A stretch of 42,267 nt of DNA from assembly GCA_028288925.1 (NCBI GenBank), contig JAQGHG010000017.1, positions 1 to 42,267 of the forward strand, in the 5' to 3' direction. The notes beneath the pieces were generated by a model. It had not been told where the DNA came from. It saw only the letters and a program-made list of their open reading frames with translations, and searched no databases. Within the stretch, counting starts at the first letter, position 1. Every line of letters begins with the position of its first letter. This DNA is from Patescibacteria group bacterium. Lineage in GTDB: Bacteria > Patescibacteriota > Saccharimonadia > UBA4664. The translations under genes and the position numbers were made by a program. Shown here one piece after another: positions 26,064 to 35,226 of this stretch.

Positions 26064-26804
26064 ATGGATCTAATGATCTTGGCGACGTTTTTTGTCGCGT
26101 TATTTTCAAGTATATTAAGCGGTATTAGCGGCGGGGGCGGCGGGTTTATCATGACCCCCTATTTCCTGCTGATCGGCCTGTCGCCGCTGCAAAATGTGGC
26201 GATAGGCTCGGTGTTAGGCATAGGCCTGTCTGGCAGCTCCTTGTTGGTAGTACGGGGCAGGAATCTGGTGAGCCGGCGGTTGTTGGGGCCATTGGTAGTC
26301 ATAACGGTCGTCGTGACGCTACTGGCGATGTCGGTGCTGCCCAAGGTAGGCGCTAAGTCGCTCACGATGATGATTGGCGTGCTGCTGCTTCTGTTGGTGC
26401 CGACGCTTTTCGTCAATAAAGCGGCTTTTCTGCCCGGGGCGCGTTCGCCTCGAATGGTGACGCTCGGGCATGTATTGTATGGAATATTGTTGTTTGGGAA
26501 CGCGCTATTATCCTCGGGTTTGGCGGCTTTGCTGTTTTTGCCGCTCATGTTTCTCATGGGTCTCACGGCGCTTCAGGCTAATGCCACAAAACGGGTAGTT
26601 GGCTTGGTGCAAGCCGTGTTGATATTTGCTATTTTGGCGCCCCAAGGTCTGATCGTGTGGAACCACGCGCTGGCTGGGCTGGCGGGAGCATGGCTGGGCG
26701 GTCATTTGGGTACGCATCTGGCGGTCAAGAAGGGCGACCGGTTTGTGAAAGCCGGCTTGGCGGTGGTGATGGTGCTGTCGGGGTTGGCGCTTATTTTCAC
26801 ATAG
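26064..26804 (+). CDS. TauE/SafE-family permease
   Basis: FFVALFSSILSGISGGGGGFIMTPYFLLIGLSPLQNVAIGSVLGIG...LTALQANATKRVVGL...GLAGAWLGGHLG. Confidence 0.85.
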   Translation: MDLMILATFFVALFSSILSGISGGGGGFIMTPYFLLIGLSPLQNVAIGSVLGIGLSGSSLLVVRGRNLVSRRLLGPLVVITVVVTLLAMSVLPKVGAKSLTMMIGVLLLLLVPTLFVNKAAFLPGARSPRMVTLGHVLYGILLFGNALLSSGLAALLFLPLMFLMGLTALQANATKRVVGLVQAVLIFAILAPQGLIVWNHALAGLAGAWLGGHLGTHLAVKKGDRFVKAGLAVVMVLSGLALIFT

Positions 26805-26821
26805 GTCGACTATCGACCTAT
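26801..26821. repeat. 9-bp perfect hairpin between convergent genes
   Basis: ataggtcga-cta-tcgacctat. Confidence 0.8.
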
Positions 26822-26884
26822 GGCTTCAGTGTTCTTGGGGGGCGAATTCAGTCATCTTGGCCGGACCTGTCACTTTCCTTTCGG

Positions 26885-27451
26885 TTAGCTGAGTAGATCG
26901 AAGGTTGATTCCTCGGGGGCGTCACGGACGAGCTGGTCCTGGATGAGCTTGGCTGCGTTGGTGATGAGCTTGGGGAGTTGCTCGCGTTCGTCGGGGTTGA
27001 AACCGCGTAGGACGTAGACTTCGCTGGATTCCTGGGCGCGGTCGTTGAGGCTGATCCCGGTGCGCAGGCGCAGGAAGTCCGCGCCGGTGTGCTGGATGAG
27101 CGAATTGACGCCCTGGTGGCCTCCCCCGCTGCCGCCGCGGCGGATGCGCAGGCGGCCGAAGGGCACGTCGAGCTCGTCGAAGACGGCCCAGATGTCTTCC
27201 GGAGTGAGTTTGTAAAATTGCACAATGCGCTGAACCGCCTCACCGGATAGATTCATCATGGTCTGGGGTTTGGCGAGGAGAATTTTTTCGCCGTCCAAAC
27301 TAGCGGTGGCGATTTCGGCTTTGAGCTTGGATTCGAGTTTCCAGCTGACTTCTAGATTGGCGGCGAGCTGATCGGCGACCATAAACCCGATATTATGACG
27401 GGTCCGAGCGTACTGGGCGCCAATATTACCGAGGCCAACGACTAACTTCAT
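26885..27451 (-). CDS. pth: Peptidyl-tRNA hydrolase
   Basis: MKLVVGLGNIGAQYARTRHNIGFMVAD; ATGA overlap with the der stop codon. Confidence 0.96.
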   Translation of the reverse strand: MKLVVGLGNIGAQYARTRHNIGFMVADQLAANLEVSWKLESKLKAEIATASLDGEKILLAKPQTMMNLSGEAVQRIVQFYKLTPEDIWAVFDELDVPFGRLRIRRGGSGGGHQGVNSLIQHTGADFLRLRTGISLNDRAQESSEVYVLRGFNPDEREQLPKLITNAAKLIQDQLVRDAPEESTFDLLS

Positions 27452-28797
27452 TTGCGCTTGTGATCCTTGCCGCGGCGCAGTTCGTCGCCGTGTTTGTGAC
27501 GGAATTCGAGGCGGATGGGTGTGCCGGCGAAGTCCCATTCTTCGCGCAGATTGTTTTCCAGATAACGGCGGTAGCCGAAGTGGATGAGGTCCGGGTAGGT
27601 GCAGAAGAAGGTAAAGGTGGGCGGATTGGTGCCGGTTTGGGTGACGTAATTGAGCTTGGGCAGGCGGCCTTTGAGTGCCGACGGGGGTTGTTTGTTGACG
27701 AGCTTCTCGACGAGGCGGTTGAGCGGGCCGGTGGGGACGTTGGTACGGCGGCGTTCGTCGATCTGGACGGTGAGCTCCATGAGGCGGTTGACGTTGAGAC
27801 CGTGGGTAGCGGAGGTGTAGACGAGCGGCGCCCACCAGGCAAACTGGAAGTCTTTTTTGAGGATGGCGCTGAGGTGGTCTTGGGTTTTGTCGTCTTTTTC
27901 GACAACGTCCCATTTGTTCATGACGAGGATGAGGCCTTTGCCGGCTTCGAGGATTTGTCCGGCCAGGTTGAGGTCGCCGGCGACGTGGCCTTCCTCGGAG
28001 TCCATGACGAGCGCGCAGACGTCGGCTTCGTTGATGGCGCTGAGGGTGCGCAGGGCGCTGAACTTCTCGACGCCGGGCTCGATGCGGCCGCGGCGGCGGA
28101 TGCCGGCGGTGTCGACCAGCTCGATGGCGCGGCCGTGATATTTGATGACCTCGGTGGCGACGTCGCGGGTGGTGCCGGGTACGCTGGACACGACGGCTTT
28201 CTGCTTGCCGACGAGGGCGTTGAGCAGGCTGGACTTGCCGACGTTGGGCCGGCCGATGAGGGCGAGTTTGAGCGGCGCGTTGGCGTCGGGGGCGGGCAAT
28301 TGCTCGAGGTGAACCGTAATGGCGTCGAGCAGATCGCCGGTGCCATGGCCATGGATGGCCGACGCGCCGATGATTTCGCTAATGCCGAGGCGGCGCCAGG
28401 TCTCTACCTCCGCCTGGCGGGCGGTGTCGAACTTGCCGAGCACCAGGATGACGGGTTTGCCGCTCTTGAGGGCGAGGCGGGCGGCGGTTTGGTCCTCGGC
28501 GGTGATCATGGTGGCGGCGTCTACGACCACGACGATGACCGAGGCGGTGGTGGCCATTTGCTTGATCTGGTCTTGTGCCTGCAGCTCGATCTCGCCGTCG
28601 GCTTTGGAGAGGCCGGCGGTGTCGACGAGGGTGAAGTGGTAGCCGCGCCAGTTTACGTTGCCGTAGTTGGCGTTGCGGGTGGTGCCGGCGGTGTCGTGCG
28701 TAATGGCTTGGCGCGTGCCTACCAGCCTATTGAATAGACTCGATTTGCCCACATTTGGGCGGCCCACGATTGCCACGATGGGGGTTGTTACAGCCAT
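27448..28797 (-). CDS. der: GTPase Der (EngA), double G domain
   Basis: Two GRPNVGKSSL P-loops, DTAGL and DTAGI, NKWD. Confidence 0.97.
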   Translation of the reverse strand: MAVTTPIVAIVGRPNVGKSSLFNRLVGTRQAITHDTAGTTRNANYGNVNWRGYHFTLVDTAGLSKADGEIELQAQDQIKQMATTASVIVVVVDAATMITAEDQTAARLALKSGKPVILVLGKFDTARQAEVETWRRLGISEIIGASAIHGHGTGDLLDAITVHLEQLPAPDANAPLKLALIGRPNVGKSSLLNALVGKQKAVVSSVPGTTRDVATEVIKYHGRAIELVDTAGIRRRGRIEPGVEKFSALRTLSAINEADVCALVMDSEEGHVAGDLNLAGQILEAGKGLILVMNKWDVVEKDDKTQDHLSAILKKDFQFAWWAPLVYTSATHGLNVNRLMELTVQIDERRRTNVPTGPLNRLVEKLVNKQPPSALKGRLPKLNYVTQTGTNPPTFTFFCTYPDLIHFGYRRYLENNLREEWDFAGTPIRLEFRHKHGDELRRGKDHKRK

Positions 28798-29711
28798 TGC
28801 CAGGTATGTCCAATCCAGTTAGTTAGGGTCGTGGTGGCGCCAAAGCGGTCGCTTGAGCCGAGTACGACAGTGATGACCTCGTGCCCGTTTATACGAGTAA
28901 GGCCGACGAAGCATTCGCCGGCTGCGAGGGTGTACCCTGTCTTTATACCATAATACTGACCCGAAGCCAAGAGTTTATTGGTGGTCTCCAGGTTGATGAT
29001 GCGGCCGGCGCCGCTGGTGATGGTGGCTTCGGTGTGGCCGACGGTCTGACGGATGAGTGGATTGGCGAGAGCGAGCTTGGCTATTTTGCCAAGGGCTTCG
29101 GCCGAGGCGTAGTTATCGGCGTCCTGGAGGCCGCTGGGTCCGGAGAAGCGGGTGCCGGTGATACCCCACTCCCCCATTTTGGCGTTCATCTGGGCGGCAA
29201 ACTTGACCTGGGTGCCGGCATCCCAGCGAGCCAGTGAGTCGGCGGCATCGTTGGCCGACTGGACGAGTGTGGCCTCAATGAGGCTGCTGAGGCGGTAGGT
29301 CTCGCCGGGTACGAGGCCGATACGCTCGTCCTCGGGGCCATAGGCGGGGAGTCGCGGGATGGTGACGGACTCGGCGGGACTATGGCGCGAGAGGATAACG
29401 AGGCTGGTGACGAGTTTGGTAACGCTGGCGATGGGCCGTTGGGCCGTGGGGTTCTTGCTGTAAAGTACGGTGTTGGTGGACGTATCGAAGGCTATCGCGC
29501 CGGCGGCGTCGAGCAGGAGCGGCCCGGTGCCGGCCCGGATGGGAATCGCGCCGATGCGGCCGGGCGCGGGGCTGGTCGCGGTTGCCGGCGCGGCGACCGC
29601 CGCGGTATTCGCGCCGGTATTGACGAGGTCGTGGCGGGTTTGGTCCGGCAGGCGCGACCACAATCCGGTGGCGTGCAAGACGAGGATGGCGAGTAGGGCT
29701 AGGCTCTTCAT
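28788..29711 (-). CDS. Serine-type D-Ala-D-Ala carboxypeptidase
   Basis: SVTKLVTSL (SxxK), SAND (SxN-like), YGIKTGYTLAAG (KTG). Confidence 0.92.
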   Translation of the reverse strand: MKSLALLAILVLHATGLWSRLPDQTRHDLVNTGANTAAVAAPATATSPAPGRIGAIPIRAGTGPLLLDAAGAIAFDTSTNTVLYSKNPTAQRPIASVTKLVTSLVILSRHSPAESVTIPRLPAYGPEDERIGLVPGETYRLSSLIEATLVQSANDAADSLARWDAGTQVKFAAQMNAKMGEWGITGTRFSGPSGLQDADNYASAEALGKIAKLALANPLIRQTVGHTEATITSGAGRIINLETTNKLLASGQYYGIKTGYTLAAGECFVGLTRINGHEVITVVLGSSDRFGATTTLTNWIGHTWQWL

Positions 29712-30370
29712 AGGGCCGTTACGGTCTTCCATTGGCCGGCGGCGAGGCCGGCGAGGAGGTACGGCCCCATCTGGGTGCGCTGAAGTGCTTCGACGCCGTA
29801 GCCGAGAGCACCAAATGTGCGTCGGAGCTGGCGGTTGCGGCCTTCGCTGAGGCTGACGGTGACATGGCGGCCGTCGACGTGGACGATACCGAGACGGCTG
29901 GGGCCGTCGTTTAGTTCGACGCCGGCTTCGAGACGGGTACTGTCAGCGGGGGCGAGGGGGCGGGACAGCTCGAGCTGGTAGATTTTGGATTTGCCAAATG
30001 ACGGATGGGTGTAGCGGTGTACGAAATCGCCGTCGTCCGAGAGCAAAATGAGGCCGCTGGATTCGCGGTCGAGGCGGCCGGCGATGCGCAGCCGGCGATG
30101 CTCGGGCGGAAGGAGTTCGTAGAGTGTAGGATCGTTGCCCTGGCGGACGCGGCTGGATACGTAGCCGACCGGCTTGTTGAGTATGACGTAGGCGTGAGTG
30201 GCCCGGAGGGCGAGCGCCTGACCATCGAGTGATACGACATCGTCCTCGCCGACGCTTTGGCCGAGCTGGGCGGTCTGGTCGCCGAGCCGTACACGGCCGT
30301 CCGAGATGGCGGCGTCGGCGGCGCGGCGCGACATACCGCTAGCGGCTGCCACAAATTGATTAATTCGCAT
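29708..30370 (-). CDS. RsuA/RluB-family pseudouridine synthase
   Basis: N-terminal S4 domain; GRLDRESSGLILLSDDGDF; LSEGRNRQLRRTFGALGY. Confidence 0.93.
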   Translation of the reverse strand: MRINQFVAAASGMSRRAADAAISDGRVRLGDQTAQLGQSVGEDDVVSLDGQALALRATHAYVILNKPVGYVSSRVRQGNDPTLYELLPPEHRRLRIAGRLDRESSGLILLSDDGDFVHRYTHPSFGKSKIYQLELSRPLAPADSTRLEAGVELNDGPSRLGIVHVDGRHVTVSLSEGRNRQLRRTFGALGYGVEALQRTQMGPYLLAGLAAGQWKTVTAL

Positions 30371-30887
30371 GGGGTTCTCCGACTTCCTCTGGTATGGGCG
30401 GCAGGTCGGTGGGGCTGGTGAGGCCGAAGTGTTGCAAGAAGCTGTGGCTGATGGCGTACTGAAGGGGCCGGCCGGGTTCGCGGCTGCGGCCGGCTTCTAC
30501 GATGAGCCCGCGGCCGAGCAGATTGCGTAGCATGGTTTCGGAGGATACGCCGCGGAGGGTCTCGATTTGGCTCCGGGTGAGCGGCCCGCGGTAGGCCACG
30601 ATGGCTAGCGTTTCGAGGGCGGCCCGCGACAGCTCGGCCTTGCTCTCGGCTCGTAGGAATCCGCGGACGGTGGCGGCGGTTTCGGGCGCGGTTACGAGCC
30701 GGTAGGTGCCGTTTAGCTGGCTGAGGCGCAGGCCGGTCGTGCTGAGCTGCTTCTGGAGGTCTGCCAGCGCGCGGGCGGTGTCGTCGGGCCCGGCGCCGGC
30801 GGCGCCGGCTAGCTGTGCCACCGAGAGGGGCTCGGTGGCTACAAACAAGAGAGCTTCTAGGTTGTGAATTAGGGGTGTCTCAGCCAC
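30360..30887 (-). CDS. scpB: Segregation and condensation protein B
   Basis: LEALLFVATEPLSVAQL...AALETLAIVAYRGPLTRSQIETLRGVSSETMLRNLLGRGLI; GTG start. Confidence 0.95.
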   Translation of the reverse strand: MAETPLIHNLEALLFVATEPLSVAQLAGAAGAGPDDTARALADLQKQLSTTGLRLSQLNGTYRLVTAPETAATVRGFLRAESKAELSRAALETLAIVAYRGPLTRSQIETLRGVSSETMLRNLLGRGLIVEAGRSREPGRPLQYAISHSFLQHFGLTSPTDLPPIPEEVGEPHAN

Positions 30888-31569
30888 GGTGCGCCTCCAC
30901 TCTGATAGCGCCAAAGGGATTTGGCTGCTCGACTTGGGCTAGATTTTCGCGCACGAGCTCGAGCAGGGCCAAGAAGGTAATGATTATTTCTAAGTGGTCT
31001 TCGCACTCGTCTAGGATATTTTGCAATTCAAATCCGTCCGTTAAGCGGGCTTGGAGTTTGAGACTGACGATTTGAAAACTGATACGTTTTCGCGGGAGAA
31101 CTTTTTTGGGAGCCGGTAGGACGCGCCTTAAGGCTTCGGTGAGCGCCCGGTTGAGCTGAGCGAGGGTGATATTGGGCAGCGGGAGGTCGCCTGGGCTGAG
31201 GCGTTCGGTGGCTTGGCGTTCCCAGGTAGGGGCGGCTTGTTGGCGCGAGAGGAGACGCGCGGCGGATTGGAGACGGCGGTATTCGGTGAGTTCCAAATTG
31301 AGCTGGCGCAATTCCTCGTCTTGGTCGCTGCTCGCGGTGGCCACGGGCAAGAGGGCGAAGCTTTTGATGTAGAGAAGCCTAGCTCCGAGCTGGACAAAAT
31401 CGCTCAGCTCTTCCGGCGAGTTTGATTCCAGCCGGCGGACACGCGCCAAGTATTCCGCCGTAATTTCGGCTACGGAAATGGCGGTAACTTCGAGTTTTTT
31501 GCGCTCGACAAGGTCGAGCAGTATTCCTAGCGGTCCTTCGAATTCTCCGACCGCGACCGTATGCGCCAT
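30880..31569 (-). CDS. scpA: Segregation and condensation protein A
   Basis: FEGPLGILLDLVERKKLEVTAISVAEITAEYL; overlaps scpB. Confidence 0.95.
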   Translation of the reverse strand: MAHTVAVGEFEGPLGILLDLVERKKLEVTAISVAEITAEYLARVRRLESNSPEELSDFVQLGARLLYIKSFALLPVATASSDQDEELRQLNLELTEYRRLQSAARLLSRQQAAPTWERQATERLSPGDLPLPNITLAQLNRALTEALRRVLPAPKKVLPRKRISFQIVSLKLQARLTDGFELQNILDECEDHLEIIITFLALLELVRENLAQVEQPNPFGAIRVEAHRG

Positions 31570-31615
31570 AGTCTCATCGTTATTACAATGTTATTGTACC
31601 AAGCCGCTCGTGCTT

Positions 31616-31852
31616 TTAGCGAGCCTGCCGGATGATGTCTATGCCTTGCATGAACAATATGGCGAAGCCAATCGCGGTGATAGCCGTGGTTGCTAGGGCG
31701 ATGATAGCGATATTTCTGGCTTGGTCGCCGGCGGCTGGTTCCGTGCCGTTCTCCGGCGTGTCATCGCGATATACATAGTGGCCGGCCGTGGCGGACAGGG
31801 CTTCGTAAAATTCTGTATCGGCGTCTTCGGCCGGCTGATAACTCCGCTTCAT
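31616..31852 (-). CDS. Small hypothetical single-TM protein
   Basis: 78 aa with C-terminal NIAIIALATTAITAIGFAILFM. Confidence 0.5.
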   Translation of the reverse strand: MKRSYQPAEDADTEFYEALSATAGHYVYRDDTPENGTEPAAGDQARNIAIIALATTAITAIGFAILFMQGIDIIRQAR

Positions 31853-31946
31853 AATACTTCTCCTCTGCTTAGCGTGGAAGCATTATAAGATAGCGGAATT
31901 GGGTTGGCATTGGCGGATCATGCAAATAATCAGCTAATTTTGTTCT

Positions 31947-32417
31947 CTATGCGGTTGGTGGTGTCGCAGGGGGTGACGGAGGCGTGGGCGTGGTGGGTGG
32001 CGGTGTAGGGGCGGCCGGCGCCGGGGCAACGGTGGGTGGTGTCGCTGGCGCGGCGCCGAGCGATTCTTTCACCGAGTTCACTACGTCTTCCAGGGTGACT
32101 TGTGACTTAATGAGGTATTTATTGGCGCCCAGGCTTTCGCCGCGCTGGCGGTCGGTGTCTTGGCTGAGGGCGGTCATCATAATGACTTTGGTGTCTTTGG
32201 TTTCGGGGGTGGAGCGCAGGATGTCTAGCACGTCAAAACCGGAGATCTTGGGCATCATCACGTCGAGCACGATGAGGTCGGGGCGCTCGCGTACGGCGGT
32301 GGCTAAGGCTTCTTCGCCGTCTGAGGCGGTAATTACTTGATATGCTTCGGCAGCGAACCGCGCGGAGTAGATCTCGCGTAAGTTGACGTCGTCTTCGACT
32401 AACAGAATCTTTGCCAT
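31947..32417 (-). CDS. Response regulator receiver protein with Pro-rich C-terminal tail
   Basis: MAKILLVEDDVNLREIY...DLIVLDVMMPKISGFDVLDIL...KSQ; tail PTPPPTTPTPPSPPATPPTA. Confidence 0.92.
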   Translation of the reverse strand: MAKILLVEDDVNLREIYSARFAAEAYQVITASDGEEALATAVRERPDLIVLDVMMPKISGFDVLDILRSTPETKDTKVIMMTALSQDTDRQRGESLGANKYLIKSQVTLEDVVNSVKESLGAAPATPPTVAPAPAAPTPPPTTPTPPSPPATPPTA

Positions 32418-32489
32418 TGGTAACCTTACTTTACTTAAATCGCTTGTGCTTAGCAATAGGGTTCATGGGATATGGGCCGCCTATTACTT

Positions 32490-34409
32490 CTATTGTATCC
32501 TACGTCGCTGGGTTTCGGCACTGCTTTGTGCGGCGGGGGCAGGATTGGGTGTTGGTGTGGGAGTAATCGCGGGGCCGGTTTCGGTGGCCTGGCCGGGGAC
32601 GGGCTGGGCTTGGGGCGTGTAGGCGGGTTGAACCGGGGTTGGAGGCGGGACGGTGGCTGCCGGAGCGGGGGCAGGCGCTACGCCGGGCTGCACGACTCCG
32701 CCCGGCCCGCTGGAGACGGCGGCGGTGGCGGCGGCTTCCATGCGCGAGACTTCGTCTTGGCTGAGGCGGGGCAGGGTGAAGCGGAAGTTACTTCCCTGCC
32801 CCAGTTTGGATTCTATCCAGACGCGGCCGTTGAACGCTTCGATTACGCGCCGGCAGAGGTACAGACCCAGCCCGGTGCCGCCGATGGTCCGGGTATCGGT
32901 GCTGTCGATGCGGTAGAACTTCTGGAAGAGGTGCGGGATGTCTTCGGCGGCGATGCCGAGACCGGTGTCGGATACGCTGACGGTGACGTCTTTTTCGGTG
33001 CCTTCCAGGATCACCTTGATTCCCCCTTCGGGTGTAAATTTAACGGCGTTGTCGATGAGGTTCATTACTACCTCGCGCAGCCGTTCGGGATTGACCGCTA
33101 CATAATATAGTGGCGAAATGGTCTTACCGGTTTGATTGCCTATCTGGTAGACCAGGGTGAGCTTCTTCTTCTGGACGGTAAACTGCATGTCGTCGACGGC
33201 GCTCTGGAGGAGCTTGCCCAGATTGGTGGGCTCGATTTTGGCGTTGAGTTGGCCTTCTTCGGCTTTGGTGACGCTTAGTAGGTCGCGGAAGAGCTCACCC
33301 AGGTGGGAGATGGTCTCGTGGGCTTTGGTGAGGTATTTCATAGCGCGGTCGTCGATGGTGGCGACGTTGGCGTTCATGGCCAGCGAGATATAGCCTTCGA
33401 TTGCCGCGACGGGCGTGCGCATTTCGTGGCTGGCGGTGCTCACGAATTCTTCTTTTTGGCGCTCCACTTCTTTTTCCTGGCTGATGTCGCGGAAGAGGGC
33501 GATGGCGCCGGTGGGGTTTTTGGCATCGTCGTACATGGGCGATACGGAGAGGCTGAGCTGTACTTTGCGGCCGGAGCGCGTGGTGGTGGTAAGGTTGTCG
33601 CGGACCACGGTGATTTGTTTGCTCCAGGCTTCATTGAAAGGATCGGTGAGCTCGGAGAGGGGTTGGTCTTCGGTGTTTTTGAGCTGAAGCACGGCGTTGT
33701 AGTCGATATTTTGGGCGCTGGCTTCGTCCCAGCCGGTCAGTTCCTGGGCAGCTTTGTTGAAGAGCTGGATCTTGTGGGTGCCGTCGATCACCATTACGCC
33801 TTCGCCGATGCTCGACATGATGGTATCGGCCTTGAGCTGGGCAGTCGAAAATTGTCCGGCGGTGCCGCTGGGCTTGGCGGCGCCACTGCTGCTACCGGTG
33901 GCTTTGCGGCCGCGCGAATGAACCCATTCGGCCAGCCCGGCGGCGGTGATGGTGAGGACTAGCTGCACGATGTGGTCGCGGATGTAGGGGGCGTGCAGGC
34001 CCTGCATGACGATCTCGAAGGCATAGTACGCTACGGTCAGCCCAAGTACCGTGAGTGTCTCGGCCAAGCCAAAGATGCCGGCGGCGACGATCGCCAGCAG
34101 CCACAGCGAGTAATACGGCGAGTCCAGGCCGCCGGTGGTAGTGATGACGAGCGCGAGATTGAGCGCCGTGATGAGCGTGAGGATGAGCGTGGAGAGGGCT
34201 AGGCGTTGCCGTGAAAGTATTTGATGCAGCGTGAGGTAATAGACGGCTCCGATGGCGCCCATAATGGCGGCGGCCAGTGATAATCCAGTATTTGTAAGGA
34301 TATGGGGCGAAATGCCGTAGATACTGAAGATTACCACGGCAATCACACCACCCATCGCGGCCTGGATGATGCCGAGCGTCTTCAAACTACGTAAGCGTTG
34401 ATCTGACAT
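32490..34409 (-). CDS. Membrane sensor histidine kinase with PAS domain and Pro-rich C-terminal tail
   Basis: Multiple TM, PAS, H-box STASHEMRTPVAAIEGY, N/G boxes NLIDNAVKFTPEGG...DTGLGIAAEDIPHLFQKFYR...GGTGLGLYLC. Confidence 0.95.
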   Translation of the reverse strand: MSDQRLRSLKTLGIIQAAMGGVIAVVIFSIYGISPHILTNTGLSLAAAIMGAIGAVYYLTLHQILSRQRLALSTLILTLITALNLALVITTTGGLDSPYYSLWLLAIVAAGIFGLAETLTVLGLTVAYYAFEIVMQGLHAPYIRDHIVQLVLTITAAGLAEWVHSRGRKATGSSSGAAKPSGTAGQFSTAQLKADTIMSSIGEGVMVIDGTHKIQLFNKAAQELTGWDEASAQNIDYNAVLQLKNTEDQPLSELTDPFNEAWSKQITVVRDNLTTTTRSGRKVQLSLSVSPMYDDAKNPTGAIALFRDISQEKEVERQKEEFVSTASHEMRTPVAAIEGYISLAMNANVATIDDRAMKYLTKAHETISHLGELFRDLLSVTKAEEGQLNAKIEPTNLGKLLQSAVDDMQFTVQKKKLTLVYQIGNQTGKTISPLYYVAVNPERLREVVMNLIDNAVKFTPEGGIKVILEGTEKDVTVSVSDTGLGIAAEDIPHLFQKFYRIDSTDTRTIGGTGLGLYLCRRVIEAFNGRVWIESKLGQGSNFRFTLPRLSQDEVSRMEAAATAAVSSGPGGVVQPGVAPAPAPAATVPPPTPVQPAYTPQAQPVPGQATETGPAITPTPTPNPAPAAQSSAETQRRRIQ

Positions 34410-34525
34410 TATCTGGTTCGCGCACTCACCTAACACATTATGCTTGTGGTTAATTATGGGGTCTTAGGGTGTTTCCTGCAAGCTTGAGCGTCGCGGGTGC
34501 CTCGCTCAGGGTCGGACCTAGCGAT

Positions 34526-34554
34526 TGGACAAATGGGTAAGAACCTGCTATATT
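34526..34554 (+). promoter_or_regulatory. Promoter TGGACA-N17-TATATT for tRNA-Glu
   Basis: Direct read, ~21 nt upstream of the tRNA. Confidence 0.6.
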
Positions 34555-34575
34555 TGTATGGTTTTACAGCTGTAC

Positions 34576-34650
34576 GGTCCCATCGTCTAGCGGTTAGGAC
34601 GCTGCCCTCTCACGGCGGTAACAGGGGTTCGAATCCCCTTGGGACTACCA
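34576..34650 (+). tRNA. tRNA-Glu (anticodon CUC), CCA encoded
   Basis: ggtcccatcgtctagcggttaggacgctgccctctcacggcggtaacaggggttcgaatccccttgggactacca folds as a cloverleaf; anticodon loop CTCTCAC. Confidence 0.95.
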
Positions 34651-35222
34651 TTGGAATATTCTCATGAGCCTTTAGAGCATCGAAGGCCTTTTTCGTACTC
34701 ACGCACATTGGCATTACACTGGTTCCAGAACTTTTGCCGTCATATGTTAAGCCAGCAGGAAATAACCATCTTTGGAACTTTTGTTTAACCTCTATATCAT
34801 CAAGTTCATCCCAAACGCGACCTATGCGGCTTAGGCTCGAAAAGCCAAATTCGACAATTTCAGATACGTCTTCATCCATCTCTTTATAGCTACTAATCTC
34901 CAACTTTTTCTTAGCTATCTCAACATCGTTATCAATCAGTAACTGCTTCGTCTTCTCGTCCCCGTATTGCTTGGCTTAGAGCATCTTTGAGCTCGACTTG
35001 ATACTCCAGCCCTTCTATCAAAACTCTAAACTGTGATTCAACTAGTTCCTTAGGATGGCTCGTGCCCTTCCCTCTGCATTGAGAATAGTGATACTTATGA
35101 TAAACTCCTCCATTACCGCGCGGGGAGCTACCCGTCATGTTGTGGCCCTTAGAGCAAATCAGTACATTTCTCAGCGGAAATAATGGATTAGCTTTACTAT
35201 ATTTTCGCGTTGGTTTAACGCT
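34610..35222 (-). pseudogene. C-terminal remnant of a large serine recombinase, frameshifted
   Basis: KPTRKYSKANPLFPLRNVLICSKGHNMTGSSPRGNGGVYHKYHYSQC (recombinase Zn ribbon) then, in a second frame, KQYGDEKTKQLL...ELDDIEVKQKFQRWLFPAGLTYDGKSSGTS; no catalytic N-domain. Confidence 0.8.
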
Positions 35223-35226
35223 TTGT

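Noticed and set aside
34610-35138. Two separate small hypothetical CDSs (34610-34903, 34932-35138)
   Set aside because: Joined across a frameshift they read as one serine-recombinase C-terminus, so they are called a pseudogene
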